A DNA stretch of 64,000 bases, taken from positions 540,199-604,198 of the forward strand of contig SCTR01000006.1 of NCBI GenBank assembly GCA_004297305.1, read 5' to 3'. The notes beneath the pieces were generated by a model. That model was not told the DNA's origin. It made no database searches and saw only the letters and a program-made list of their open reading frames with translations. Every line of letters begins with the position of its first letter. Position 1 is the stretch's first letter. Positions 45,812 to 54,502 of this stretch are shown here, piece by piece. Origin of the DNA: Actinomycetota bacterium (GTDB lineage Bacteria; Actinomycetota; Actinomycetes; S36-B12; FW305-bin1). A program made the translations under genes and the position numbers.

Positions 45812-46441
45812 ATGGATACCGAGTCCCGGTACGACTGGAATCAGGTCGCCGAAACCCCGTCGCACGCCTATCTGGCACCGGCGGCACGTGACGCGGTCGA
45901 CCGGATCCGCCCGAGTCGTGTCTTGGACTTGGGATGTGGCGACGGTCGCCTGACAGCGCGGCTGGTCGCGGCTGGTCGTGACGTCGTCGGCGTCGACTTC
46001 TCCGCCACGGGGATCGCGCGGGCGCGATTGGAACACCCCGAGGCGAGCTTTGCCGTCCACGCGCTGGACGACCCGCTTCCGAGCGAGCTGCGCGACTCGT
46101 TCGAGTTGGTGACGGCGATCGAGGTCATCGAGCACATGCTGCTGCCCCGGCATCTGTTCGCTCGAGCAGACGAGGCATTGCAGCGCGGTGGCCGGCTCCT
46201 GGTGACCACGCCCTACCACGGCTATTGGAAGAACCTCGCGCTGTCCGTCACGAACAAGTGGGACTCCCACCACACGGTGGGCTGGGACTACGGGCACATC
46301 AAGTTCTTCTCCCGGGCGACGTTGGCTGCCATGGCCGCGGAGTGCGGCTTCCGTCTGGTCGCGTTCGCCCGGGTCGGCAGGATCCCCCCGATCGCGGCGT
46401 CCATGGTGGCGCTGTTCGAGCGGACGTCACCCGAGGTGTGA
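45812..46441 (+). CDS. SAM-dependent methyltransferase
   Basis: Class I methyltransferase of 209 residues. Motif I is VLDLGCGDGRLTARL, with VVGVDFSATGI and TAIEVIEHMLLP as motifs II/III, the pattern of UbiG/Coq3- and sugar-methylase-like enzymes. The HIKFFSRATLAAMAAECGF end is common in polysaccharide-cluster members. The start has GGGGGAG upstream. The acceptor is probably a glycan or lipid intermediate, by location only. Confidence 0.88.
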   Translation: MDTESRYDWNQVAETPSHAYLAPAARDAVDRIRPSRVLDLGCGDGRLTARLVAAGRDVVGVDFSATGIARARLEHPEASFAVHALDDPLPSELRDSFELVTAIEVIEHMLLPRHLFARADEALQRGGRLLVTTPYHGYWKNLALSVTNKWDSHHTVGWDYGHIKFFSRATLAAMAAECGFRLVAFARVGRIPPIAASMVALFERTSPEV

Positions 46442-46523
46442 GGTCCGCGCCGCGGGGTATCGCTGTGCTGGCTGCACCGTCAGGAGCGCCGGAGCAGCTG
46501 TGAACCATAAGGAAGGTGCAGTG

Positions 46524-46811
46524 ATGCCCGACAGCGACAGAGCAGCGGTGCCCGGCGCGACGGAGAGCACCGTGGCCGCCGGGACGTTCGGCGCTGAGCG
46601 CGGTGTCGACGTCGACCAACAGCGAGCGGTCGAGCCTGACGAGCTCGAGCCGGCGGCGTTGGCGGATCGCTCGGAGCGGGATCGAGCCCGATGGCTGGCC
46701 GAGCACAGCACACCTCCTGGCGAGCACGACGGCGACCCTGCCGCGCACGACCTGCATGCTCGGCAGATGGCCGCCGACGCCAGCCGTGGCCTGGTGGAGT
46801 CCGGCGAGTAG
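46524..46811 (+). CDS. Small acidic hydrophilic protein, unknown
   Basis: About 95 residues, rich in Asp, Glu, Arg and Ala, with no membrane segment or signal; probably largely disordered. The ATG at 46524 follows a strong AAGGAAGG ribosome site, the main evidence that it is real. Pattern at the end: DLHARQMAADASRGLVESGE. Nothing recognisable in family terms. Confidence 0.55.
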   Translation: MPDSDRAAVPGATESTVAAGTFGAERGVDVDQQRAVEPDELEPAALADRSERDRARWLAEHSTPPGEHDGDPAAHDLHARQMAADASRGLVESGE

Positions 46812-46888
46812 CCGCGATCGGGCAGCGTCGATCGCCCGCCGAGCGATGGCCGCGGCGGTGCCGCGGCACGACGATGACGGCAGGACTG

Positions 46889-48763
46889 CTACGGCACGAC
46901 GATGTCGGGAGTTGCTCCGGGCGGCGCTGTCGCATCGCACGGCGGCCCGTCGACGACCTTGACCTCGACCGGGTTCGCCATCGGCTGGGCGACAACGACC
47001 GGAGCGGCGTCGGCCACGGTCGGCTCGGTGAAGGTGAAGACGAGCTGCCGGCTCTGGCCACGATTGAGTTCGACGTCGACCCGCCAGACCGGGTGTCCTC
47101 GTTCCAGTCCGGTGCGGACCGGGACGACGGCACCGTCCAACGTCGCGGCCTGCACTTCGGCGCCGACGGGCCCGTAGACGCTGGCGAGGACGACGGTCGA
47201 GCCGGTCCCGGTGACTCCCTTGCGGTCGCTTCGTACGTCGACGTACGCGGGCAACCCGGTCGGCGCCTTGTCCGCCAGCGTCAGACTGGCCGTGGAGACC
47301 TGTTCGGTGGCTTCGCATCGCCCGGCGCCGTAGGCCAGCGAGGCGGTGACGTAGGCGTCCATCTTGTTGCCGCCGCCGTTGTTCAGGGCAGTCGCGAGGA
47401 ACGGTCCTGGCGCGTCGGGCAGGACTCCACCGACGCGGTACGTCGCGAGTTCACTCTGCTCGGCCGGGTTGGCGCTCCACGCCAGGATGCGACCCTGCTC
47501 GCCTGCCGGCCCGAGTGCCTTGACGAACGCTGGCAGATCGAGCTTGCCGGACAACAGCTTGTCGAACGTGGCCTGCAGCAGGGCGACGGTGACGGCGTCC
47601 TTGGTCGCGACATCGGGGAAGCGAGAGTAGATGTCCTTGGTGAAGAACGCCGCAGCGTTCGTCGCGTCGACCGTGGTGCCGCGGGCACTCACCGGTCCGG
47701 TCCCGGCGATAAGCGCGGCGACGGCTTGCGAGTCGAGGGCGAGGACTCCGTCGATCGGGACGCCGCGGTCGGCCATGCCCTTGACCGCCAGTTGTGCGGT
47801 GTAAGGGAAGTGCGCACTGAGGTTGAGCGACAGCCACTCCGACGCGTCCGCACCCCAGAGCTCCCGGAATTCTTCGGGCATCCCGTCGAGGGGGATCCGG
47901 TCGGAGGTCAGGGCGTTGTTCGGTGCCGCCGTCTGCAGGGTCAGCTTGCCCTTGTCCGCGGTGAGCAGCGCGTACGCGCCGACCAGTCCTCCGGTACCGC
48001 GAGCTTCGGCGGTGTTCTGCAGCAGCACGAGCCAATGTCGCGGGGTGGTGTCGCCAAGCAGGCCTGGCATGAGCGCCGTGGCATCGCCAGCTGTGCGCAG
48101 CGTCGCCCCAAGTCCGGGCAGCAGCTCCTTGCCCTTGCGCACCGCGGCGGCCAGGTCCGATTGCAGCCCAGCCGGATCCAGGCCGTCGAGGTCGGCTGCC
48201 GCCGTATCGGTCGCTGCGGCTACCCGCTGCAGGATCGGGGTGACCTGGGCGAGCGCCTGCAGGTTCAGTGCGCCGTCAGGGCCTCGTAGCGCCTCCGGTC
48301 GCAACGACGGCAGGACCGTCTCGGCACCGGCTGCGGCCTGACCGATGGTGTCGGCAGCCGTCGCCAAGGAGCGCGCGGCACCGACCTGCGTGCCGATGAC
48401 GGGCACCTTCTCGGCGAGCCACCACAGCGGCCCGCCGGTCGAGGACCGCAGTCCCGCAGCGGTCTCGCGCATCGTCACGACGTCAGTGGCCAGGGCTTCC
48501 AGGTCGAGAGCCCGTGCGTCCGACTGCGTCTGGTCGATCTGGGTCTGCAGGTCTTTCGCCTGCTGTGAGGCTCGATACGCGGTGTACCCGAACCAGCCGA
48601 GGATGATCAAGACGGCCACGACGACCGCGCCCAGCACCCACGGCCAGCGTCGCGGGCGTACGTAGTCGGGGCGATACTCCTCGGGAGTGTCGGCGACCGG
48701 TGGCAACGCGGTCTGTTCAGGCATGGGATCCGGCGTCGCAGCCCCAGGCGTTGGTGTCGGCAC
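46889..48763 (-). CDS. DUF4012 domain membrane protein
   Basis: 624 residues. A Pro/Thr-rich cytoplasmic start, one membrane helix (about 43-62), a helical region of about 170 residues and the DUF4012 domain (HWLVLLQNTAEARGTGGLVGAYALL onward; SAHFPYTAQLAVKGMADRG). Found in exopolysaccharide loci of actinobacteria; biochemical role unknown. GTG at 48763 taken; the ATG at 48724 is an alternative start, and neither has a good ribosome site. Confidence 0.88.
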   Translation of the reverse strand: MPTPTPGAATPDPMPEQTALPPVADTPEEYRPDYVRPRRWPWVLGAVVVAVLIILGWFGYTAYRASQQAKDLQTQIDQTQSDARALDLEALATDVVTMRETAAGLRSSTGGPLWWLAEKVPVIGTQVGAARSLATAADTIGQAAAGAETVLPSLRPEALRGPDGALNLQALAQVTPILQRVAAATDTAAADLDGLDPAGLQSDLAAAVRKGKELLPGLGATLRTAGDATALMPGLLGDTTPRHWLVLLQNTAEARGTGGLVGAYALLTADKGKLTLQTAAPNNALTSDRIPLDGMPEEFRELWGADASEWLSLNLSAHFPYTAQLAVKGMADRGVPIDGVLALDSQAVAALIAGTGPVSARGTTVDATNAAAFFTKDIYSRFPDVATKDAVTVALLQATFDKLLSGKLDLPAFVKALGPAGEQGRILAWSANPAEQSELATYRVGGVLPDAPGPFLATALNNGGGNKMDAYVTASLAYGAGRCEATEQVSTASLTLADKAPTGLPAYVDVRSDRKGVTGTGSTVVLASVYGPVGAEVQAATLDGAVVPVRTGLERGHPVWRVDVELNRGQSRQLVFTFTEPTVADAAPVVVAQPMANPVEVKVVDGPPCDATAPPGATPDIVVP

Positions 48764-48801
48764 AGGCGTTGGTGCTGGACAAGGATTCCCTCCCCGGCCG
48801 C

Positions 48802-48837
48802 GCGTGTCGTGGACTCGAAGCGTGTCGTGGACTCAAA
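48802..48837. repeat. Tandem 18-bp duplication in a divergent promoter region
   Basis: Units 48802-48819 and 48820-48837 read GCGTGTCGTGGACTC[G/A]AA, 17 of 18 identical and directly adjacent. They lie between the DUF4012 gene and the WcaI-like gene. A second, partial 18-bp duplication (AGGCGTTGGTG at 48746 and 48764) covers the DUF4012 start codon. Confidence 0.9.
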
Positions 48838-48958
48838 CCGCTTGGACGCTAGCAGCGACCGCGGCATCGGCTCGCGCGATTGCGGCAGGTTGTCCGCTGA
48901 GCGGGTGACCACGTCCGGCGAGATCGGCGGACCGGCCGTACGGCACAGCCGCCGCAAC

Positions 48959-48964
48959 TAAGGT
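48959..48964 (+). promoter_or_regulatory. -10 box of a probable leaderless promoter for the WcaI-like gene
   Basis: TAAGGT is followed by 7 nt and the ATG at 48972, with no Shine-Dalgarno sequence. Confidence 0.55.
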
Positions 48965-48971
48965 CGGGTCC

Positions 48972-50282
48972 ATGCCGGTGGTCGGGGAGCGGCCGGACGA
49001 CGCCCCGGCGGCGTCCGGCGCTCTGCCGGGTGCCCGAATCACGGTGGTCGGTATCAACTACGCGCCCGAGTCGACGGGCATCGCGCCGTACACCACCGAT
49101 CTGGCACGGCAGTTGGTCCAGCTGGGCGCCAACGTGACGGTGGTCACGGGAATGCCGCACTATCCGGCGTGGCGCCTTGATCCCGCCTACCGCCGCAGGC
49201 TCTTCACGACCGAACACGACGCTGGTGTCACCGTCCTTCGTTGTCGCCACTACGTGCCCGGTTCGATGGACGCCGTCCGGCGCGCCTGGTACGAGGCGTC
49301 GTTCGGACTGTCGAGCCTGCTGCGAACCCTGCCGGTACGAGCCGACGCCGTAATCGCGGTCAGCCCGGCGCTGTCCGGTATCGGCGTCGCAGCGGCGGCG
49401 AGCAAGCGCTCGAGCGCACCCTTGGGCCTCCTCCTGCAGGACGTGATGGGCGCCGCCGCCGCACAGTCAGGAGTCCTTGGTGGCAGCCGGGTTGCTCGGT
49501 TGACCGCATCGGCCGAGGCGCACCTGGTTCGGCAGGCCGATCTGGTCGGCGTCATCAGTACGTCGTTCGTCGGGCCGGTTGCGGCATACGGTGTGGCCGC
49601 CGACCGGATCCGGCTGTTGCCCAACTACTCCCAGGCTCACGTCGATGTCCGCGATCAGGCGGCGGCCCGGCGACGGCTGGGTTGGCCGGCCGGGTTCTGC
49701 GTCACTCACACCGGCAACATGGGCCTCAAGCAGGACCTGGGGAATCTGATCGAGGCGGCCCGATTGCTGGATGGACGTGCCACCGTCCGATTGGTCGGTG
49801 ACGGTAGCCAGCGTGGTGACCTCGAGTTACAAGCGGCTGATGTTCCGAGCGTTCAGTTTGTCGATCCGGTGTCCGACGAGGCCTATGCCGACGTGCTCGC
49901 CGCTTCAGATGTATTGGTCGTCAACGAGCGGCCAACGGTGCGCGACATGTCACTGCCGTCGAAACTCACCAGCTATCTGGCGGCCGGCCGAGCCGTCGTG
50001 GCGGCTGCCGTATCGGAAGGGGCGACGGCGTTCGCCCTACGCGATTCTGGTGCTTCGATCCTCGTCGACGCAGGGAATCCGGCGGCCCTGGCCCAGGCGC
50101 TGTCGTCGTTGGCGGACGATCCAGCTGCGCGGGCGAGCCTGGGGTCTGCCGCGACGCGCTACGCCGCGCAGCATCTCAGTCGCGCTGCGGCATTGGATCG
50201 CTACGCCGACTTCGTCTCGACACTCGTCGGTATGTCCGGCCGCACGGCCGGTCGGCGGCGGTTGACAGGGGCGCCATCGTGA
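48972..50282 (+). CDS. Glycosyltransferase of the WcaI type (GT4)
   Basis: 436 residues, two Rossmann domains (GT-B). The start after a short tail, ITVVGINYAPESTGIAPYTTDLA, is the hallmark of WcaI-like colanic acid transferases. PHYPAWRLDPAYRR, HTGNMGLKQDLGNLIEAA and VNERPTVRDMSLPSKLTSYLAAGRAV are further matches. It probably adds a sugar to the lipid-linked repeat at the membrane face. Overlaps the polymerase gene by 4 bp. Confidence 0.92.
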   Translation: MPVVGERPDDAPAASGALPGARITVVGINYAPESTGIAPYTTDLARQLVQLGANVTVVTGMPHYPAWRLDPAYRRRLFTTEHDAGVTVLRCRHYVPGSMDAVRRAWYEASFGLSSLLRTLPVRADAVIAVSPALSGIGVAAAASKRSSAPLGLLLQDVMGAAAAQSGVLGGSRVARLTASAEAHLVRQADLVGVISTSFVGPVAAYGVAADRIRLLPNYSQAHVDVRDQAAARRRLGWPAGFCVTHTGNMGLKQDLGNLIEAARLLDGRATVRLVGDGSQRGDLELQAADVPSVQFVDPVSDEAYADVLAASDVLVVNERPTVRDMSLPSKLTSYLAAGRAVVAAAVSEGATAFALRDSGASILVDAGNPAALAQALSSLADDPAARASLGSAATRYAAQHLSRAAALDRYADFVSTLVGMSGRTAGRRRLTGAPS

Positions 50283-51787
50283 CCTCGGTCGAGCTGCCGT
50301 CACGGGAGAACCTGGCTGAGCCGACCGCAAGGCGAGCGCCGCTGCTGGGCGTGGCCGTGGTGGTGATCCTGGTAGGGCTCGTGCCCTTGCTCGCACTCGG
50401 GTCTGCCCAGCGGCTGGAATCGCCTCCCAGTGTCGTGGCCGTCTGGATGGTGATGGCCTACGCCGGCGTCCGAATCGGCATGAATCTCGTCGGTACTCGA
50501 ATCCGGCCCATCGAGACCGTCTCGTGGATATTCGGCTACCTGTGGTTCGGCCTGGCCCCGTTGGCTCAGCTGGTCACGGGAATCTTTCCGAAAACCAAGA
50601 CGACCGACTTCGGCGACGAGGCAGTCATTGCGGCCCTGGTCGTCTTGGCCGGCATGGTGGCCTACGACATCGGGCTACGCCTGGCCAGGCGAGACGGTCG
50701 CCCGGTCGACCGCTGGCCCAGGCGCATCCTTCATCGGCAGCGACTGATCTGGCTCAGTTTGATTTCGCTGGTGGCCGCCGGCGTCTATGCCATGTCGGTC
50801 GGTATCGGCACGCTGTTCGCGAGTCGGCAGCAGGTCGCCGCTGCGCTGCAGGACACCGGCGTCAGCGATTCCGGCCAGAGCTTGTCAGCCATCCTGACCG
50901 CCCTTGGTTTGGCTCTTCCCTTCGTCTGTTTTCTGGCATGGTCGGTGCAGCTTGCGGTCAACCGGCGCGACAGGCGCGTCCTCAAGGGTTCGGACGTCCT
51001 ATGGTGGATCGTTCTGCTGGGCGTCAATCTGATTGTCAACAATCCGATCGCCGCCCCGCGAAACTGGCTCGGCACCATCATTATCGCGCTGTTCTTCGCC
51101 TGGCCCGGCTTGACGGTTCGTGCGTTCAGAATGGCGGTGCCAATCGGGATCGTCATCCTCGCCGTCGCCTTCCCGTACCTGGACTACTTCCGGGTCAGCG
51201 CGACCACGCGGACCATCGGCGTACAGGGAACAGTTCTCGAGGCGATGGCCACGAAGGATTTCGACGCCTTCGGCATGCTCATGAACGCTCTCACGTACGT
51301 CCAAGAACGAGGCATCGACTACGGCGGTCAGGTCCTCGGGGCGGTTCTCTTCTGGCTACCGCGAGCGGTGTGGCCGGCCAAGCCGCTCGACAGCGGTGCT
51401 GTGCTCGGCCGTTTCATCGAGGCACCCAACGTCAATCTGTCGGCGCCGCTGCAGGCAGAGGCGGTCCTGGCGCTCGGTGTCGTGGCGGTGCCGCTCCTGC
51501 TGCTGGTCGTCGGCTTCGTCTCCCGCCGCGGCGACGACGCGTTCGGCCGAGTCCCTTCGGCGCTGGCCGGCGCCGTGGTGCCGGTCGCAGCGCTTGCCGT
51601 CCCGATCTTCGCCGGGTACCAACTGATCATTCTGCGGGGATCACTGCTGCAGGCCATGGGCCGAGCCGCCGCGATCGCGGTCATCCTGGTGGTTCTCGCT
51701 CCCCGCGAAGGCGTCCGTGCACGCGGCCAGGAACCGGTCGGCCATCCCCTCGATAGACAGGTCGACGGTGCCGTCCAGGTCGGCTAG
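50279..51787 (+). CDS. Wzy-like O-antigen/exopolysaccharide polymerase
   Basis: 502 residues with about 12 predicted membrane helices and one larger external loop. No strict motif, but the FWLPRAVWPAKPLDSGAVLGRFIEAPN segment fits polymerase/ligase proteins encoded in such loci. The GTG overlaps the WcaI-like stop. The last 35 or so codons (after VVLAPREG) are polar and overlap the convergent transferase gene, so the C-terminal tail may be recent. Confidence 0.82.
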   Translation: MTSVELPSRENLAEPTARRAPLLGVAVVVILVGLVPLLALGSAQRLESPPSVVAVWMVMAYAGVRIGMNLVGTRIRPIETVSWIFGYLWFGLAPLAQLVTGIFPKTKTTDFGDEAVIAALVVLAGMVAYDIGLRLARRDGRPVDRWPRRILHRQRLIWLSLISLVAAGVYAMSVGIGTLFASRQQVAAALQDTGVSDSGQSLSAILTALGLALPFVCFLAWSVQLAVNRRDRRVLKGSDVLWWIVLLGVNLIVNNPIAAPRNWLGTIIIALFFAWPGLTVRAFRMAVPIGIVILAVAFPYLDYFRVSATTRTIGVQGTVLEAMATKDFDAFGMLMNALTYVQERGIDYGGQVLGAVLFWLPRAVWPAKPLDSGAVLGRFIEAPNVNLSAPLQAEAVLALGVVAVPLLLLVVGFVSRRGDDAFGRVPSALAGAVVPVAALAVPIFAGYQLIILRGSLLQAMGRAAAIAVILVVLAPREGVRARGQEPVGHPLDRQVDGAVQVG

Positions 51788-52792
51788 TGGGCGCCAGTCG
51801 TCCCGGGCCAGGTAGGCGGCGGCGAAACTCGCCGGATCGTCGGGCAGGTTATGCCGATTGACCCCGAGTTGGAGGTACTCCGCTTCCGGAGCGTGGTGCC
51901 ACGAAGCCGTGGTCAGGACCGGCAAGCGCAGCGCTATCGCGTCGGCGGCAACCAGGCCGATGCGGCCCGGCATCCAGACTGCGTCGACGAGGTGGGACAG
52001 CTGGCCGAGCAGCTGAGCGTCGGCTGTCGGGAAGTGGACCAGCCACGGCTCGCGCCGGGCTGTCGCCACGACGATGTCGTCCTGGTCGCCGCTGCCGCAC
52101 ATGACAAGTCGGAACCCGTCGGACAACTCGGCCGCTCGGCGCCCGGCGGCGAGCAGGAAGTCGACCCGCTTCGTGGCGTCGAGGCCTCCGACGAACAACG
52201 CGCACCGACCACCGATCCCGAGGTCACGGCGGAGCCGGGTGAGGTCGGCTTCGCTCGTGCTCGCCGCCGCCTCCCGCAGGCGCCGGGTGTCTGTCGAGTT
52301 CCGCAGGGTGCGCACTTTGGTTGCCGGTACCCCGCGCTCGATCAGCGACTGCCGGCCCGATTCGGTGTAGGTCATGGTGACTGCCGCGGCCCTCGCCATC
52401 CGAGCCTCGACGGCGTAGTCCAGGGCTGACGGCTCCGCGACGTAGTTCTTGCCATGACCCCACAGCACGACGCTGTCAGGTCTGGTGCAGGTCAGCAGCA
52501 GGCTGTGCACCGCCGTCGCGGCCAGTTCGCTCACCACCACGTCGGCACACTTGGCCGCGGGTTGGATCCGGCGAAACACGAACTCGGGCAACCGGCCCCC
52601 ACCGACGCGCCATTCGGGGACCAGGTGCGACCACCGGGCCGCGTGGGCGTCTCGTCGTCGTGCTTGGGCACCGGGGGGCGGTCCGTGAACGACGAGGAAT
52701 GCGCCGCCGGCGGCTCGCACCCGCTGGGCGAGCAGATCGAACAGCGGCACCCGGTACGCCGGGACGTAGGGCTGAACGACGAGCAGTCTCAA
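51641..52792 (-). CDS. Glycosyltransferase (GT4-like)
   Basis: 383 residues, GT-B fold by pattern: RLLVVQPYVPAYRVPLFDLLAQR start, GHGKNYVAEPSALDYAVEARMARAA, a second-domain opening CALFVGGLDATKRVDFLL, and MPGRIGLVAADAIALRLPVLT. Donor and acceptor unknown. A TTG start is supported by AAGGGG 8 nt upstream. The final 49 codons overlap the polymerase gene on the other strand (51641-51787). Last gene of the minus-strand run from gmd, 67 bp after its neighbour. Confidence 0.85.
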   Translation of the reverse strand: MRLLVVQPYVPAYRVPLFDLLAQRVRAAGGAFLVVHGPPPGAQARRRDAHAARWSHLVPEWRVGGGRLPEFVFRRIQPAAKCADVVVSELAATAVHSLLLTCTRPDSVVLWGHGKNYVAEPSALDYAVEARMARAAAVTMTYTESGRQSLIERGVPATKVRTLRNSTDTRRLREAAASTSEADLTRLRRDLGIGGRCALFVGGLDATKRVDFLLAAGRRAAELSDGFRLVMCGSGDQDDIVVATARREPWLVHFPTADAQLLGQLSHLVDAVWMPGRIGLVAADAIALRLPVLTTASWHHAPEAEYLQLGVNRHNLPDDPASFAAAYLARDDWRPLADLDGTVDLSIEGMADRFLAACTDAFAGSENHQDDRDRGGSAHGLQQ

Positions 52793-52859
52793 CGGGTTGA
52801 CCCCTTCCCGGCGCCGGGGCGACTTGTGCAGCGGAACCGCCCGGCGGTGACCAGCCGAG

Positions 52860-53963
52860 TCATGATGCGAGAGCGGACTGGTAGGCCGCTGTCAGGTCAG
52901 CTCCGAGTGCCGCCGGCGATAGCCGCTCGCGGACCAGGCGAAGGCCCGCTGCTGACAGCGAGGCCGCCAGCCGGCCGTCGGACAGTATGGCGAGCACCGC
53001 CTCGGTCAGCTTCTCCACCGTGGGCGACACCACGTCGGCGGCCTGGTACTGCTCGGCCAGTTCTGCCAGACCGCAATCGTGTGACAGCACCACCGGTACG
53101 CCGCGGGCCATGGCCTCCACAGCGACCATCGGAAATGGTTCCCGGACACTGGGAAGGACCAGCACCGAGGCCCGATCGAGCAGGTCGAAGACGTCGTCGC
53201 GGCGAACCGCACCTTGGTAGTCGAGCGGAATCTCCGGCGGCAGAGCCCGTATCGCGGCGCTCAGGTCCTGCGAGGCATCACCGGACGGGCCCACCATCAC
53301 GAAGCGAACATCGGGCCGGAGCGCCGAGACTCGCTGCGCCATCTCGACGAAGCGTGTCGGTTGCTTCCGGCGATCGATTCGTGACGCGAACAGGACCGTG
53401 GGCGCTTGCGGGGCGATCGCGTCGCGGGGCGGCAGGTCGCCGACGGAGTTCACGGTCCTGAGAACCCGCCCGCGGTAGCCGAGTCGCCGCAGTGCCTGTT
53501 CCTCCGGTTCCCACAGGGTGAGCGCAAGCCGCGCGCGGTTGATCGACCGCTTGGTTGCCGCGGAGTCGAAGATTCGTGACAGAAGACCGGATGGCGAGTC
53601 GAGCATGCCGTGGGCCTGGATGACCTGCGGTATCGCCAGTCGGGCCAGCAGCGACGTCGCCCGAGTCGTCACGAAGTCGCGGCACAGATGGATGTGGGCG
53701 ATATCGACGTCGCGCGCAGCAAGCCGAAGCGAGTCGGCGAGTCGCCGGGGAATGATCATGCGAGGGTCGACGTCGACGAGCATCGGCAAGGCACGGACGT
53801 CCAGGTCGGCCATGTCGGCTGGGGCGCCGCCGGGGGTGGCCGCCACGATCACCACGCTGTGGCCGGCCGCGGTCAGGGCACGCGCCTGTTCGCGCACCAC
53901 CGATTCCACGCCCCCGGCGCCGGCGAAGTCGGTCAACAGGGTCGTGACGACGAGGATTCTCAC
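52860..53963 (-). CDS. Glycosyltransferase family 4
   Basis: 367 residues. N-terminal GGVESVVREQARALTAAGHSV acceptor domain and C-terminal donor domain with LFASRIDRRKQPTRFVEMA, then VLPSVREPFPMVAVEAMARGVPVV, the E-x7-E motif of retaining GT4 enzymes. Transfers a sugar from a nucleotide donor during repeat-unit assembly. GTG overlaps the acetyltransferase stop by 4 bp. Confidence 0.92.
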   Translation of the reverse strand: MRILVVTTLLTDFAGAGGVESVVREQARALTAAGHSVVIVAATPGGAPADMADLDVRALPMLVDVDPRMIIPRRLADSLRLAARDVDIAHIHLCRDFVTTRATSLLARLAIPQVIQAHGMLDSPSGLLSRIFDSAATKRSINRARLALTLWEPEEQALRRLGYRGRVLRTVNSVGDLPPRDAIAPQAPTVLFASRIDRRKQPTRFVEMAQRVSALRPDVRFVMVGPSGDASQDLSAAIRALPPEIPLDYQGAVRRDDVFDLLDRASVLVLPSVREPFPMVAVEAMARGVPVVLSHDCGLAELAEQYQAADVVSPTVEKLTEAVLAILSDGRLAASLSAAGLRLVRERLSPAALGADLTAAYQSALAS

Positions 53964-54502
53964 GGCAGCGGCGCCGTTGCCGTGTCCGGTCGCACGCGCG
54001 CATCGGGCTGGGTCGACCGGGCGACCACAGTGTTGGCGGCAACGATGGAACGCTCGCCGATGGTCACGCCACGCAGGACGATGGCCCGCGCTGCAATCCA
54101 GGATCCGTCGCCGATCCTGACCGGAGCGTTGTCGTACTCGAACGTCGGACTCGCCGCGTCATGGCTTCCTGCGGTGATGAAGGCGGCTTGCGATATGCAG
54201 ACGTTGCTGCCGACCCAGATCGGCTCGATCGAATGCAGCCACGAGCCTTCGCCGATCCAGCTGTTGTCGCCGACGGCGAGTTTCCACGGCCAATGGATCC
54301 GGACGTCCTGCTTGATCACGACGCCGTGGCCGACGGAAGCACCGAAGGCGCGCAGGATCGCCGGCCGGGCACGAGCGGGCAACCACCATTTCTTGAAGAC
54401 CAGATTGTTGGTGGCGTGCCAGGCGGCCTGGGCGACCAGGCCGCGCCCGCGGCTGTGTCCTGCACCGCTGAAACGGGACTGGTCACCGGGCACGGGCTTC
54501 AC
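53960..54502 (-). CDS. WcaF-like acyl/acetyltransferase
   Basis: 180 residues, left-handed beta-helix hexapeptide family. The start-to-core pattern NNLVFKKWWLPARARPAILRAFGA and KLAVGDNSWIGEGSWLHSIEPIWVGSNVCISQ fits the colanic acid acetyltransferase WcaF/WcaB-type proteins, with ITAGSHDAASP as catalytic His region. It would O-acetylate a sugar of the polymer. Overlaps the GT2 gene by 20 bp and the GT4 gene by 4 bp. Confidence 0.9.
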   Translation of the reverse strand: MKPVPGDQSRFSGAGHSRGRGLVAQAAWHATNNLVFKKWWLPARARPAILRAFGASVGHGVVIKQDVRIHWPWKLAVGDNSWIGEGSWLHSIEPIWVGSNVCISQAAFITAGSHDAASPTFEYDNAPVRIGDGSWIAARAIVLRGVTIGERSIVAANTVVARSTQPDARVRPDTATAPLP

